From NCBI GenBank assembly GCA_011050655.1, contig DRFG01000064.1, positions 1-37,453 of the forward strand: a stretch of DNA of 37,453 bases. The letters run 5' to 3'. Both the position numbers and the translations under genes were made by a program. Each line of letters begins with the position of its first letter. Within the stretch, counting starts at the first letter, position 1. This stretch comes from Roseobacter sp. (GTDB lineage Bacteria > Pseudomonadota > Alphaproteobacteria > Rhodobacterales > Rhodobacteraceae). This document shows, piece by piece, positions 10,026 to 18,219 of this stretch. The notes under the pieces were generated by a model. It was not told the origin of the DNA, did no database searches, and saw nothing but the letters and a program-made list of their open reading frames with translations.

Positions 10026-10958
10026 ATGACAATCAACATTCTATTTGCCGCTCGTCCTGAACGCTGGTCTGACTTTGAGGCTCCGCTGCGCAATGCCCTA
10101 GATAGCGCCGGGATAGACGCCACCCTGAGTTTGGAGCTGCCACCCCACGAGGTTGACTATATCGTCTATGCGCCCGACAGCCCACTCCAAGATTTCTCGC
10201 CCTATACGCGCGCCAAAGCAGTCCTGAACCTTTGGGCAGGAGTAGAGAAGATAACGCATAACGAAACGCTCAAGATACCGTTGACCCGCATGGTAGACCC
10301 TGGCCTGACGACAGGAATGGTCGAATGGGTGACAGGCCATGTGCTACGATATCATTTAGGCCTAGATACAGATATCCTCCGCTCGGATTCTCGCTGGGAA
10401 CCGCGAACGCCTCCGCTCGCACATGAGCGAAACGTAACGGTTTTTGGCTTGGGTGCCCTTGGCGCCGCAGTGGCTCAGGTACTGGCCTCGTTTGGGTTCG
10501 ACGTCGCGGGCTGGTCACGCAGCCGCAAAGTTCTTTCCGGCGTTACATGCCATAGCGGGCCCGACGGTTTAAAGGCAGCACTTGCGCGATCAGAAATCGG
10601 AGTATTCCTGCTGCCAGACACATCGGCAACGGCCAATATTGTTAACTCTGAAACGCTGTCTCTCATGCGAAAGGGGGCGCATATTATCAATCCTGGCAGA
10701 GGCACGTTAATCGACGATACTGCTCTTCTCGCGGCGCTGGATGAGGGGCATATCGCACATGCCACCCTCGATGTCTTTCGAATAGAGCCTCTCCCCTCCG
10801 ACCATCCATACTGGTCGCATCCCAAGGTAACCGTAACACCTCACATTGCAGCCGACACCCGCGCTTCCACCGCCGCGAAGATTATCGTCGAAAACATTAT
10901 GCGTGGTGAAACCGGGAAAGGTTTCTTGCACCTGGTCAACCGCGGCCTCGGCTATTGA
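10026..10958 (+). CDS. 2-hydroxyacid dehydrogenase, GhrA-like (glyoxylate/hydroxypyruvate reductase)
   Basis: This NAD(P)-dependent D-2-hydroxyacid dehydrogenase has 310 residues. The cofactor motif GLGALG is at 141-146, followed by a Ser-Arg pair (WSRSRK) that favours NADPH. The catalytic triad of the family is present: Arg225 (NPGRG), Glu254 (DVFRIEPLP) and His273 (TPHIAA). Overall order and length match E. coli GhrA, which reduces glyoxylate and hydroxypyruvate; the true substrate is inferred only. It starts 5 nt after rodA and so is likely co-transcribed with the cell-wall operon, although no functional link is known. Expression is probably ended by the hairpin at 10997-11038. Confidence 0.9.
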   Translation: MTINILFAARPERWSDFEAPLRNALDSAGIDATLSLELPPHEVDYIVYAPDSPLQDFSPYTRAKAVLNLWAGVEKITHNETLKIPLTRMVDPGLTTGMVEWVTGHVLRYHLGLDTDILRSDSRWEPRTPPLAHERNVTVFGLGALGAAVAQVLASFGFDVAGWSRSRKVLSGVTCHSGPDGLKAALARSEIGVFLLPDTSATANIVNSETLSLMRKGAHIINPGRGTLIDDTALLAALDEGHIAHATLDVFRIEPLPSDHPYWSHPKVTVTPHIAADTRASTAAKIIVENIMRGETGKGFLHLVNRGLGY

Positions 10959-10996
10959 CGCATCAAGCCTAGACTGAGGCGCATTGAGTTTATTTA

Positions 10997-11038
10997 GCAA
11001 AATGAAAAAGGCGCGGCCCGGCTTCAACTTCATTTTGC
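10997..11038. terminator. Bidirectional terminator between convergent genes
   Basis: A perfect 10-bp stem pairs gcaaaatgaa (10997-11006) with ttcattttgc (11029-11038), with a GC-rich interior. It lies 39 nt after the dehydrogenase stop and 30 nt from the stop of the convergent peptidase. T-rich flanks occur on both strands (cttttaaa on plus, taaataaa on minus). Confidence 0.65.
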
Positions 11039-11048
11039 CTTTTAAACT

Positions 11049-11066
11049 CTCGCCGAAGGCATAAAA
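11049..11066. repeat. 18-nt repeat, copy 1 (3' of the M3 peptidase)
   Basis: ctcgccgaaggcataaaa occurs here and again, identical, at 26735-26752. In the minus-strand sense it is TTTTATGCCTTCGGCGAG, begins 1 nt after the TAG stop of the peptidase, contains the small hairpin GCC-TTC-GGC, and is followed by a TTTAAA box in both copies. Confidence 0.8.
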
Positions 11067-11067
11067 A

Positions 11068-13083
11068 CTAGGCTTGGTTCAGGCCTCTCCCTTTTAACAA
11101 AGCCTCAACACCAGGGAGCCGTCCCCGGAAAGCCCTGTATAAATTTTCCGGGTCAGCGCTATTACCGGCGGATAGGATGTGTCGGTCCAAGGCGTCGGCG
11201 CGCTCCGTGTCGAAGACATTGCCTGTTTCAGTAAATGCAGCGAAGGCATCAGCATCCATAACTTCTGACCACATGTAGCTGTAGTAGCCGCTAGAATATC
11301 CATCCCCTGCGAAAACATGGGCGAATTGCGGCGTCGCATGGCGCATGGTGATCGCGTCAGGCATACCAAGCTCAGCGAGGACCGAACGTTGCTTCGCCAT
11401 GAGATCGTCAGGTAATTCACCGTCATGAAATTCTATATCTACAAATGCAGAAGCAAGGTACTCGACGGTTGCGAAGCCTATATCGAAATTTGACGCCCCA
11501 AGAAGCCTATCAAGTAATTGCTGTGTCATCGCTTCACCCGTGACAGCATGTGTGGCAAAGGTCTGGAGCACCTCAGGCACTTCCAGCCAGTGTTCGAAAA
11601 GCTGACTGGGAAGTTCGACGAAATCTCGTGCCACCGACGTCCCGCTCACGGATTCATATGTCACGTCAGAGAGCATCTGGTGCAGCGCGTGACCGAATTC
11701 GTGAAATAATGTGCGCGCATCGTCGTAAGATAACAGCGCAGGCGCGGCCTTGGCAAAGTTGCAAACGTTTATAACGATAGGAGATTGAGTATGCGGAAAC
11801 TTTGCTTGTGACCGCATCGCCGAACACCATGCGCCCGACCTTTTCGATTCGCGTGCGAAATAGTCACCGATAAAGATCGCGACGTGTTTGCCGTTGCGGG
11901 TTACTTCCCAGGCACGACAATCCGCGTGATACAGCGGAACCTCCAGGCGCGTAAATTCGAGAGAGAACAAGCGGGTGGCGCAGTCAAAGGCCGCGTCAAT
12001 CATTCGGTCCAACTGGAAGTAAGGTTTCAACGCGGCTTCGTCGAGATCATGCTCTGCAACGCGCCGTTTCTGCGCATAGTATCGCCAATCCCACGGGGTG
12101 AGATCGCCGTTCACACCTTCGCCGTGCATCATCTCTGTAAGGACGACCGAGTCGCGTTCGGCCTGCGCCTTTGCTGGCCCCCAGACATCCGTTAGCAACT
12201 GACGCACGGCTGCCGGATTTTTTGCCATTTCTGTTTCCAGCTTATAGGCGGCAAAGTTCTTATAGCCCAATAGTTGGGCACGTTCTTGGCGCAAAGCGAG
12301 GATTTCTGCGGCTATCTCGCGATTATCAGTTTCACCGCCATTTGCACCGCGGGCCTGCCAAGCCAGAAAGGCCTTTTCACGCAGATCTCGGCGCGGCGAA
12401 AATTGCAAGAATGGGACGATCAAAGACCGTGACAATGTGATAACCGGCCCAGTTGATTTCTTTTCCAACCCTGCGCTGCGGGCGGCGTCAATGACGAAGT
12501 CAGGCAAACCCTTTAGGTCGTTTTCGCCAAGTGGCAGATACCATGACCTCTCATCAGCAAGCAGGTTCTGGGAAAACTGTGTGCCCAGCACGGCCAGCCG
12601 GCTTTTGATGGCTTTCATGCGACTGTCGTCCGGCCCTTCCAGTGCGGCACCGGCGCGGACAAAACCTCGGTGAGTAAGCATCAAAACGCGCAACTGTTCT
12701 GGGGAGAGATCGGATTTATCGCGATTTTCCCAAACGGTCGCCACACGCGAAAACAAGGCTTTGTTGCTTGATATAGTTGAAAAATGCGCGGCCAAACGTG
12801 GGGAAAACTCGCGTTGAAGTGCGTCGCGGGTCGGGTTGCTGTCGGCACCTGCAACCGTAAAAAACACGCCAAGCACGCGATCCAACAGGTTGCCTGCTTG
12901 TTCCAGCGCTTCAATGGTGTTGGAAAAAGTCGGATCGAAATCGCAACTTGTTATAGCATCTATTTCGTTGAGGTGACTATCGAGAGCCGCTTCCAGTGCA
13001 GTCTCGAAATCATCATCAGAAATCTGGTCGAACGGCGCAATTTGGAATGGGGTTTCCCAGTCTTGTAGCAGAGGGTTTGTCAT
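11068..13083 (-). CDS. M3 family zinc metallopeptidase (oligopeptidase A / dipeptidyl carboxypeptidase type)
   Basis: A 671-residue thimet-oligopeptidase family enzyme that degrades short peptides in the cytoplasm, including cleaved signal peptides in E. coli OpdA. The zinc site H461-E-F-G-H465 is within LFHEFGHALHQ, and the third ligand Glu follows about 25 residues on (SRDFVELPSQ-type segment, here ARDFVELPSQLFEHW). The N-terminus lacks a signal peptide. The frame is open to GTG/ATG at 13170, but ATG 13083 has AGGAGAG 5-6 nt upstream and gives the usual MTNPLL start. OpdA and Dcp cannot be separated from sequence by eye. It is a single gene flanked by hairpins. Confidence 0.95.
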   Translation of the reverse strand: MTNPLLQDWETPFQIAPFDQISDDDFETALEAALDSHLNEIDAITSCDFDPTFSNTIEALEQAGNLLDRVLGVFFTVAGADSNPTRDALQREFSPRLAAHFSTISSNKALFSRVATVWENRDKSDLSPEQLRVLMLTHRGFVRAGAALEGPDDSRMKAIKSRLAVLGTQFSQNLLADERSWYLPLGENDLKGLPDFVIDAARSAGLEKKSTGPVITLSRSLIVPFLQFSPRRDLREKAFLAWQARGANGGETDNREIAAEILALRQERAQLLGYKNFAAYKLETEMAKNPAAVRQLLTDVWGPAKAQAERDSVVLTEMMHGEGVNGDLTPWDWRYYAQKRRVAEHDLDEAALKPYFQLDRMIDAAFDCATRLFSLEFTRLEVPLYHADCRAWEVTRNGKHVAIFIGDYFARESKRSGAWCSAMRSQAKFPHTQSPIVINVCNFAKAAPALLSYDDARTLFHEFGHALHQMLSDVTYESVSGTSVARDFVELPSQLFEHWLEVPEVLQTFATHAVTGEAMTQQLLDRLLGASNFDIGFATVEYLASAFVDIEFHDGELPDDLMAKQRSVLAELGMPDAITMRHATPQFAHVFAGDGYSSGYYSYMWSEVMDADAFAAFTETGNVFDTERADALDRHILSAGNSADPENLYRAFRGRLPGVEALLKGRGLNQA

Positions 13084-13285
13084 CGAGCTCTCCTTTGATC
13101 TCAAAGGTAAGTGGCCCGACAGCGGGTTACAATCACCCGTGATGTCCGAATGGGGAGTTTCTATCGGCACCTCGGCAGACCATCAGGCCTAACCCATCCG
13201 TGTTTGCGGCGCAGCGTGTTATATGACAGCGGCGGGTACATTCAGGGATCCTGATTGACCCAGGATCGTCACTTGCAATTTTAGC

Positions 13286-13348
13286 GACCTTGAACTGTGT
13301 AAGGATGTCTTTGTCTCGGCACAGACGTAACTCACACAATTCAAGGTC
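13286..13348. terminator. Long inverted repeat between the DsrE gene and the peptidase gene
   Basis: Arms of 15 nt (gaccttgaactgtgt at 13286-13300 and acacaattcaaggtc at 13334-13348) pair with one mismatch, and the 33-nt interior adds a gtct/agac stem. It starts 15 nt after the stop of the minus-strand DsrE-like gene. No T-run follows, so it may be a factor-dependent terminator, an mRNA-stabilising hairpin or an operator of the peptidase gene. Confidence 0.5.
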
Positions 13349-13362
13349 AGCCAAATCAAAGC

Positions 13363-13794
13363 TTATGGACGCACGTAAGCGTAGCCATCCTCTTGAAGTT
13401 CGATCAAGCGTACAACGCCAGAAGGAACAACCTTTGCTTCTTCCAGCAGCACGACATCATGCCCCGAATTCTTTTTCATGGCTTCCATCGTGTTTGCACA
13501 AGCGGCGAAACTAATGTTGTCCATTTCAAGTGACATTGTCGCAATACGCTGAGCCACGGGGCTTTTTTCAGAAATCAGCATATTTAGCCCGGGGCCATAG
13601 GTGACGACTTCGATGACGACGTCATCGCCTTGGCTTTTATAATAGGCCGAAACATTTGCGGCATTGTTCAACGCCATGTTCATTACCTGCGGGTCATTCT
13701 CATCCACGTGGATAGCAACCTTGTGAGTAACCCCTTCGGCCATCGCTACAATAGGTGCCAAGCTCAGCAAAATGGCCAATACGAATCGTTTCAT
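13363..13794 (-). CDS. Exported DsrE/DsrF-like protein
   Basis: A 143-residue protein with a clear signal peptide (residues 1-19, MKRFVLAILLSLAPIVAMA, cleaved before EG). The mature part follows the DsrE-like alpha/beta fold: KVAIHVDENDP, a central VVIEVVTYGPGLNML strand-loop, and the conserved cysteine C99 in SFAACANTM. DsrE/TusD proteins carry sulfur on this cysteine, but exported members are poorly understood and may be lone periplasmic thiol proteins. The start ATG 13794 is preceded by GGGAGA. It lies 59 nt downstream of the MoeB-like gene on the same strand, so the pair may form an operon with a sulfur-transfer theme. It is the only cysteine in the mature protein. Confidence 0.8.
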   Translation of the reverse strand: MKRFVLAILLSLAPIVAMAEGVTHKVAIHVDENDPQVMNMALNNAANVSAYYKSQGDDVVIEVVTYGPGLNMLISEKSPVAQRIATMSLEMDNISFAACANTMEAMKKNSGHDVVLLEEAKVVPSGVVRLIELQEDGYAYVRP

Positions 13795-13853
13795 TTGTTT
13801 CTCCCTGTTAATGTGTTGTTTGATAATAGCGAGTTTTAGCGCGAGGTAACCCG

Positions 13854-14903
13854 TCACTCGATTTCGTTACCACAAATTAGACAATCTTGGCGCGGACTGA
13901 CGGAAATGACACGATTATCGCCATATAAGCCGTCATAGATCAACATTTTACCGCGCAGCGGCGCGCCAGCCCCGGTTATCAGCTTAATTGTTTCAACCGC
14001 CATCATTGCACCTATGACCCCGGGCAGGGGGCCAATAACCCCGGCCTGCGCACACGATGGCGCAAGATGCGGCGCAGGTGCCTGAGGAAAGATACATTGA
14101 TAGCAAGGGGCACCTTTCGCAGGGTGGAATATGCTTAGTTGCCCTTCCCACTGACTTAGCGCGCCAGAGACCAGAGGGATGCCTGCGGTCACGCAGGCCC
14201 GGTTCGCCAAGTAACGTGTGTCGAAATTATCGGTGCCATCCAGCACGATGTCATAATCGGCAAACAGTTCGGCGGCGATGTCTTCGGTAAGACGGCGATG
14301 GTAAGGGCGTACGGTAACAAATGGGTTTTGCGCCTCCATCTCTGTTTGAGCAGAGAACACCTTTGGCGTGCCGATGGCACTATCCTTGTGGATCACCTGC
14401 CGTTGCAGGTTGGCGTTTTCAACGGTGTCGTCGTCGATCACTCCGATCGTTCCAACCCCGGCCGCGGCGAGGTATTGCAGTACCGGAGCCCCAAGACCAC
14501 CGGCACCAATCACCAAGACACGACTGTTCTTCAATGCTTTCTGGCCAGTGCCACCGACTTCGCGCAATACGATGTGGCGGGCATAGCGATTCAGTTCAGT
14601 TTCCGAAAATAGCGGTGCGTCTGAAGGATTTTGCACAACAATTTCAGGTTTAGAGCGCAGCCTAAGCCGGTTGAGGACCCAGCTATACCCAATGACCAAC
14701 AGGACGAAGGCGGTCAACAGCGCCCAAGGCGCTGCGCTGCCTCCGGTCGCCATGCGTAGCGCATTGGTAGACGGAAGCAGCAGATTAAGCCCAATCACGG
14801 CACCAAAGAGCACACCGAGGGCCAAGTACCTGCGATCACGCGATTGGCCCGCCAAAGCCCCCACACCCCAGATCGCCACAGCAAGACCAAGTACAAGTAG
14901 CAT
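13854..14903 (-). CDS. MoeB/ThiF/HesA-type adenylyltransferase with N-terminal membrane helices
   Basis: A 349-residue E1-like enzyme. Residues about 90-349 are a full MoeB/ThiF domain: ATP-binding GAGGLGAP at 133-140, DDDTVENANLQRQ at 157-169, GTDNFDTR, and the zinc pairs C267-x-x-C270 and C341-x-x-C344. Such enzymes adenylate the C-terminal Gly-Gly of MoaD or ThiS for sulfur transfer. Unusually, residues 1-80 hold two or three hydrophobic helices (about 2-17, 27-44, 60-77), which should tether the catalytic domain to the inner membrane. The start ATG 14903 has GAGAG upstream. Whether it serves molybdopterin, thiamine or another carrier is not decided by the sequence; no moaD or thiS neighbour is present. 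Confidence 0.88.
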   Translation of the reverse strand: MLLVLGLAVAIWGVGALAGQSRDRRYLALGVLFGAVIGLNLLLPSTNALRMATGGSAAPWALLTAFVLLVIGYSWVLNRLRLRSKPEIVVQNPSDAPLFSETELNRYARHIVLREVGGTGQKALKNSRVLVIGAGGLGAPVLQYLAAAGVGTIGVIDDDTVENANLQRQVIHKDSAIGTPKVFSAQTEMEAQNPFVTVRPYHRRLTEDIAAELFADYDIVLDGTDNFDTRYLANRACVTAGIPLVSGALSQWEGQLSIFHPAKGAPCYQCIFPQAPAPHLAPSCAQAGVIGPLPGVIGAMMAVETIKLITGAGAPLRGKMLIYDGLYGDNRVISVSPRQDCLICGNEIE

Positions 14904-15048
14904 TAAGCTCTCGTACCTGCCGCGAGAGAATACAGTTTCAACAGATATTTACGCATATTGCCCGCCTTGTTTTGGATTTAACCAACTTCAGAACGGCAAC
15001 CTACGCATTTTTCGGCGGGCACCAAGCTAAAACGTTCAAAACCGGCGG
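14904..15048. other. Gap after phnM
   Basis: No gene is seen. A 7-bp pair gcccgcc/ggcgggc (near 14960 and 15014) encloses about 50 nt and could end the phn transcript on the minus strand, and ctctcg/cgagag lies near the MoeB-like start. Neither is a convincing intrinsic terminator. Confidence 0.3.
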
Positions 15049-16191
15049 TCAGAACACCCGCTGTCCTGCCGACCATGTTTCTTTCAGTATCGCCAATCCG
15101 TCCAACCGCTTGAAACGGATAATATCCGCCCGCATACCGATCTCGAGGGTCCCTCGATCCCGTAGGCCTGAATGAAGTGCTGGAGCATGTGTCACCGTGG
15201 CTATTCCCCGTGCCAGATTACCCCACAGGTCACCAAGTTGCAGTGCCGCCATCAATAACCCGGCGGGCACGTAATCGGATGACAGGATATCCAGACGATC
15301 AGCTTGCGCGAGGTCTATCGCAGCGACATTTCCTGAATGAGAACCGCCCCTGATCACGTTCGGAGCCCCCATGATGGTCGCGATTCCCATGGCATGGCAG
15401 GTTTGGGCAGCTTCAAGAGTGGTCGGGAATTCGGCCAGTTTAACTCCATGACCGTGGCTTGCATCAACTTGGGCCGCAGTCGTATCGTCGTGGCTGGCAA
15501 GTGCCGCTCCGTAACGCGCCGCCGCAGCAACTGTCGCAGTTTCATGAAGGGTACCGAACTGTTTTTGCAGGCTGTAAAGATAGTCGACATGCGCGGTAAA
15601 CTCAGCCTCGCCATAGCTGTGTTTACCGCGCATGTAGGCTTCGAATTTTGCCAAATCGCGAAATTGGCGTTGTCCCGGCGTGTGATCCATCATCGACACG
15701 ATCCCGATCCGATCCCGCGGCCCAAACTCCGCCAATTCCTCCCCAAGCGTTTCAGAACATATTTCTGCCCGCAAATGGATGTGGTGACTGATCCGCAAGG
15801 CACCGGCATCTCGCATCCAAAGTATTTCATCCGCCATGGCCCGAGCATATCTTTGATATCTATTGCCGTCAGATATGATTGATCCCACCCTGATGGCGTC
15901 GAATACTGTCGTAATACCGGCACCGGCCAGTTCACGGTCATGGGCCAATATGGCGGCGCGGTGCGGCCAGTCTACCTTGGGGCGCGGGGTCATGTGCCGC
16001 TCCAGATTATCGGTATGCAGTTCAACAAGACCGGCAGCGATATAATCCCCCTCCATGTCGTGCGCACCTTCGGGTATGGACGTACCCGTGGCGATGTCAG
16101 CGATCATCCCGTTACGCAGGCGGATCGCGCCTCTCACGACCGTTTCCTTGAGGATCAGCCGGGCGTTGGCAAAAGTAATCTCTTGGGTCAT
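15049..16191 (-). CDS. phnM: PhnM, alpha-D-ribose 1-methylphosphonate 5-triphosphate diphosphatase
   Basis: PhnM removes pyrophosphate from ribose methylphosphonate triphosphate to give the 5-phosphate that PhnJ cleaves. The 380 residues form an amidohydrolase-like barrel: small beta domain, HTDNLERH metal motif near residue 58, DAIRVG, MMDHTPGQRQ, SHDDTTAAQ, and the closing GMRADIIRF strand. It is the last gene of phnGHIJKLNM; its ATG overlaps the phnN stop by 4 nt. Length matches E. coli PhnM (378). Confidence 0.96.
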   Translation of the reverse strand: MTQEITFANARLILKETVVRGAIRLRNGMIADIATGTSIPEGAHDMEGDYIAAGLVELHTDNLERHMTPRPKVDWPHRAAILAHDRELAGAGITTVFDAIRVGSIISDGNRYQRYARAMADEILWMRDAGALRISHHIHLRAEICSETLGEELAEFGPRDRIGIVSMMDHTPGQRQFRDLAKFEAYMRGKHSYGEAEFTAHVDYLYSLQKQFGTLHETATVAAAARYGAALASHDDTTAAQVDASHGHGVKLAEFPTTLEAAQTCHAMGIATIMGAPNVIRGGSHSGNVAAIDLAQADRLDILSSDYVPAGLLMAALQLGDLWGNLARGIATVTHAPALHSGLRDRGTLEIGMRADIIRFKRLDGLAILKETWSAGQRVF

Positions 16192-16763
16192 ATGCAGATC
16201 TTCTGATTAGGAAGCTCGGGATGAAAACCCGAGCCAGAAAGGTAGCGGCCAACCTGTTCGACAGTGCCTATAAGTGGCCCGCTGTTATCGACAGAGTGGT
16301 ACGGAACACCTGTCGGCATGGCGAAATCGGCACGGTGCAATCTGCGAGCAATCTCAGCTGGATCTTCTCTGTTACGTGCTGTCAGGCGTGCGGCCAGAAC
16401 ATCTCGGTCCGCAGTAAGCAGGATCACGCAGAACCTGTCAAAAAGCGTTTGCGCTTGCGGCAGGACCGCCCGCGACAAATTTACAAGGACGTCGCGGCCT
16501 AGTGCAAGATCCGACGCTACTGCCTTCGGGATGCCATAGTGCAACCCGTGTGCGGCCCAGTTAAGGATAAACGCGCCCTCTTGCTCGGCTTTCGCGAACG
16601 CTTTTTCAGTCACGCCATCATAGACCTCTCCGCCTTTTTCGACAGGTCGCGATATCACGCGCCGCGCAATGGTAAATCTCGGATCGGCCTCTGCCAGGGC
16701 TTCCATCACGCTGTCCTTACCGACGCCCGACGGGCCAACAATAGCGATGAACCGTCCAGTCAT
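16188..16763 (-). CDS. phnN: PhnN, ribose 1,5-bisphosphate phosphokinase
   Basis: PhnN phosphorylates ribose 1,5-bisphosphate to PRPP, the salvage end of the C-P lyase pathway. The 191 residues resemble guanylate kinases: P-loop GPSGVGKDS at residues 10-18, RRVISRPVEKGGE, and a basic LTARNREDPAEIARRL lid. It overlaps phnM and phnL by 4 nt each. Placing phnN between phnL and phnM differs from the E. coli order L-M-N. Its substrate normally comes from PhnP, which is not encoded in this window. Confidence 0.94.
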   Translation of the reverse strand: MTGRFIAIVGPSGVGKDSVMEALAEADPRFTIARRVISRPVEKGGEVYDGVTEKAFAKAEQEGAFILNWAAHGLHYGIPKAVASDLALGRDVLVNLSRAVLPQAQTLFDRFCVILLTADRDVLAARLTARNREDPAEIARRLHRADFAMPTGVPYHSVDNSGPLIGTVEQVGRYLSGSGFHPELPNQKICI

Positions 16764-17443
16764 GATAACTTATCCGGTGTAAAAGCAGTTACATCGAATT
16801 CCCGGTCGCAAATCTTGTCCCGCGCGGCATGGTCGTGAAATATCCCGATGATAGCCGCGCCCCGCGCCTTGGCTTCTGCAATCATCTCCAGCACTGTAGC
16901 GCGGTTCGTCGGATCAAGGCTGGCTGTTGGTTCGTCCAGCAACAGCGCAGGATACGGATAGGCAAAGCCACGTGCGATGTTCACTCTTTGCTGTTCCCCG
17001 CCCGAGAACGTCGTGGGGCTAAGCCGCCACAATCGTTGGGGTATATTCAGTCTCAATAAAAGCGCTTTTGCCCGTTCCATGGCGAGGTCCCGGTTCGACC
17101 CCGTGACCATCAACGGCTCTGCCACCACATCAAGGGTCGACACCCGCGGCACCACGCGCAGAAACTGGCTGACATAGCCCAAGGTGGTGCGACGCAGGTG
17201 GATCAGCTCTCGGGGCGCGGCGCTGACGATATCCAGATCGCCTACCATGATCTTGCCCGACTGGGTCAGGTAATTGCCGTAAATCATCCGCATTAGGGTC
17301 GATTTACCTGCTCCCGACGCCCCGACCAACGCAACACATTCCCCCGGCGCCACCGACAGCGATGCGTCATGCATGACCGGGATCTCAGCCGCGCCTTGGT
17401 TGTGAAGCGTAAAGGATTTTGATACATTTTCGACAGTGATCAT
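16760..17443 (-). CDS. phnL: PhnL, C-P lyase ABC-type ATPase
   Basis: PhnL is a soluble ABC ATPase that docks on the C-P lyase core with PhnK. The 227 residues show Walker A GASGAGKST, the Q-loop, signature FSGGEQQRVNIARG, and Walker B ALLLDEPTASLD. There are no membrane segments. A GTG at 17450-17452 overlaps the phnK stop (GTGA) and is an alternative start, but ATG 17443 has AGGTG at 8 nt and is preferred. The stop overlaps phnN. Confidence 0.95.
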   Translation of the reverse strand: MITVENVSKSFTLHNQGAAEIPVMHDASLSVAPGECVALVGASGAGKSTLMRMIYGNYLTQSGKIMVGDLDIVSAAPRELIHLRRTTLGYVSQFLRVVPRVSTLDVVAEPLMVTGSNRDLAMERAKALLLRLNIPQRLWRLSPTTFSGGEQQRVNIARGFAYPYPALLLDEPTASLDPTNRATVLEMIAEAKARGAAIIGIFHDHAARDKICDREFDVTAFTPDKLS

Positions 17444-17448
17444 GGGGC

Positions 17449-18219
17449 TCACACCTGTAGGACAGAGGAAACAAGAAGCTGCGTATAGGCATGCTGCGGA
17501 TCATCCAGCACCTGATCGGTCAAACCGGATTCGATGACATGACCGTCTTTCATGACCATCAGTCGATCCGCCAGCAACCGGACTACCGCAAGATCATGGG
17601 TCACGATAATTGCGCTTAACCCCATTTCTCGCACGAGACCGCGCAGCAAGTCCAACAGCCGCGCCTGCACGCTGACATCCAACCCCCCGGTGGGTTCGTC
17701 CATGAACACCAAACGCGGGCCTGTCACCAGATTGCGTGCGATCTGCAAACGCTGTTGCATCCCGCCAGAAAAGACGGTGGGCCGGTCATCGATCCGATCC
17801 GCGCTGATCTCGACTCGCCCCAACCAGTCGATAGCCTTGGCGCGGATATCGCCGTAGTGCCGGGCGTTTACCGCCATCAACCGTTCGCCTACATTACCGC
17901 CCGCGCTGACATTCATCCGTAAACCATCACGGGCATGCTGATGCACAAATGCCCAATCGGTACGTGACAACATCCGCCGCTCCGGCTCGCTCATCGTGAC
18001 GGTATTGCGTAGGCCCTCGGTGCGGGTGTCAAAACAGACGGCCCCCGCATCTGGCTGCAAATGCCCAGCCAAACAGTTCAGCAAGGTCGACTTCCCCGAC
18101 CCGCTTTCTCCCACGATACCCATCACCTCGCCGGGATACAGATCAAAGGACACATTCGCACAGCCAATCCGCGCGCCATACATCTTGGCGATATTTTCCA
18201 CTTGCAACAAAGGGGTCAT
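17449..18219 (-). CDS. phnK: PhnK, C-P lyase ABC-type ATPase
   Basis: PhnK binds the PhnJ face of the PhnGHIJ core and couples ATP hydrolysis to its opening. The 256 residues carry Walker A GESGSGKST, signature FSGGMQQRLQIARN, Walker B LVFMDEPTGGLD, and a switch His (IIVTHDLAVV). The frame is open upstream to 18285, but the 22 extra residues are low-complexity Gly/Arg and belong to the overlapping end of phnJ. ATG 18219 overlaps the phnJ stop (ATGA) and gives the normal MTPLLQVENI start. Confidence 0.95.
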   Translation of the reverse strand: MTPLLQVENIAKMYGARIGCANVSFDLYPGEVMGIVGESGSGKSTLLNCLAGHLQPDAGAVCFDTRTEGLRNTVTMSEPERRMLSRTDWAFVHQHARDGLRMNVSAGGNVGERLMAVNARHYGDIRAKAIDWLGRVEISADRIDDRPTVFSGGMQQRLQIARNLVTGPRLVFMDEPTGGLDVSVQARLLDLLRGLVREMGLSAIIVTHDLAVVRLLADRLMVMKDGHVIESGLTDQVLDDPQHAYTQLLVSSVLQV

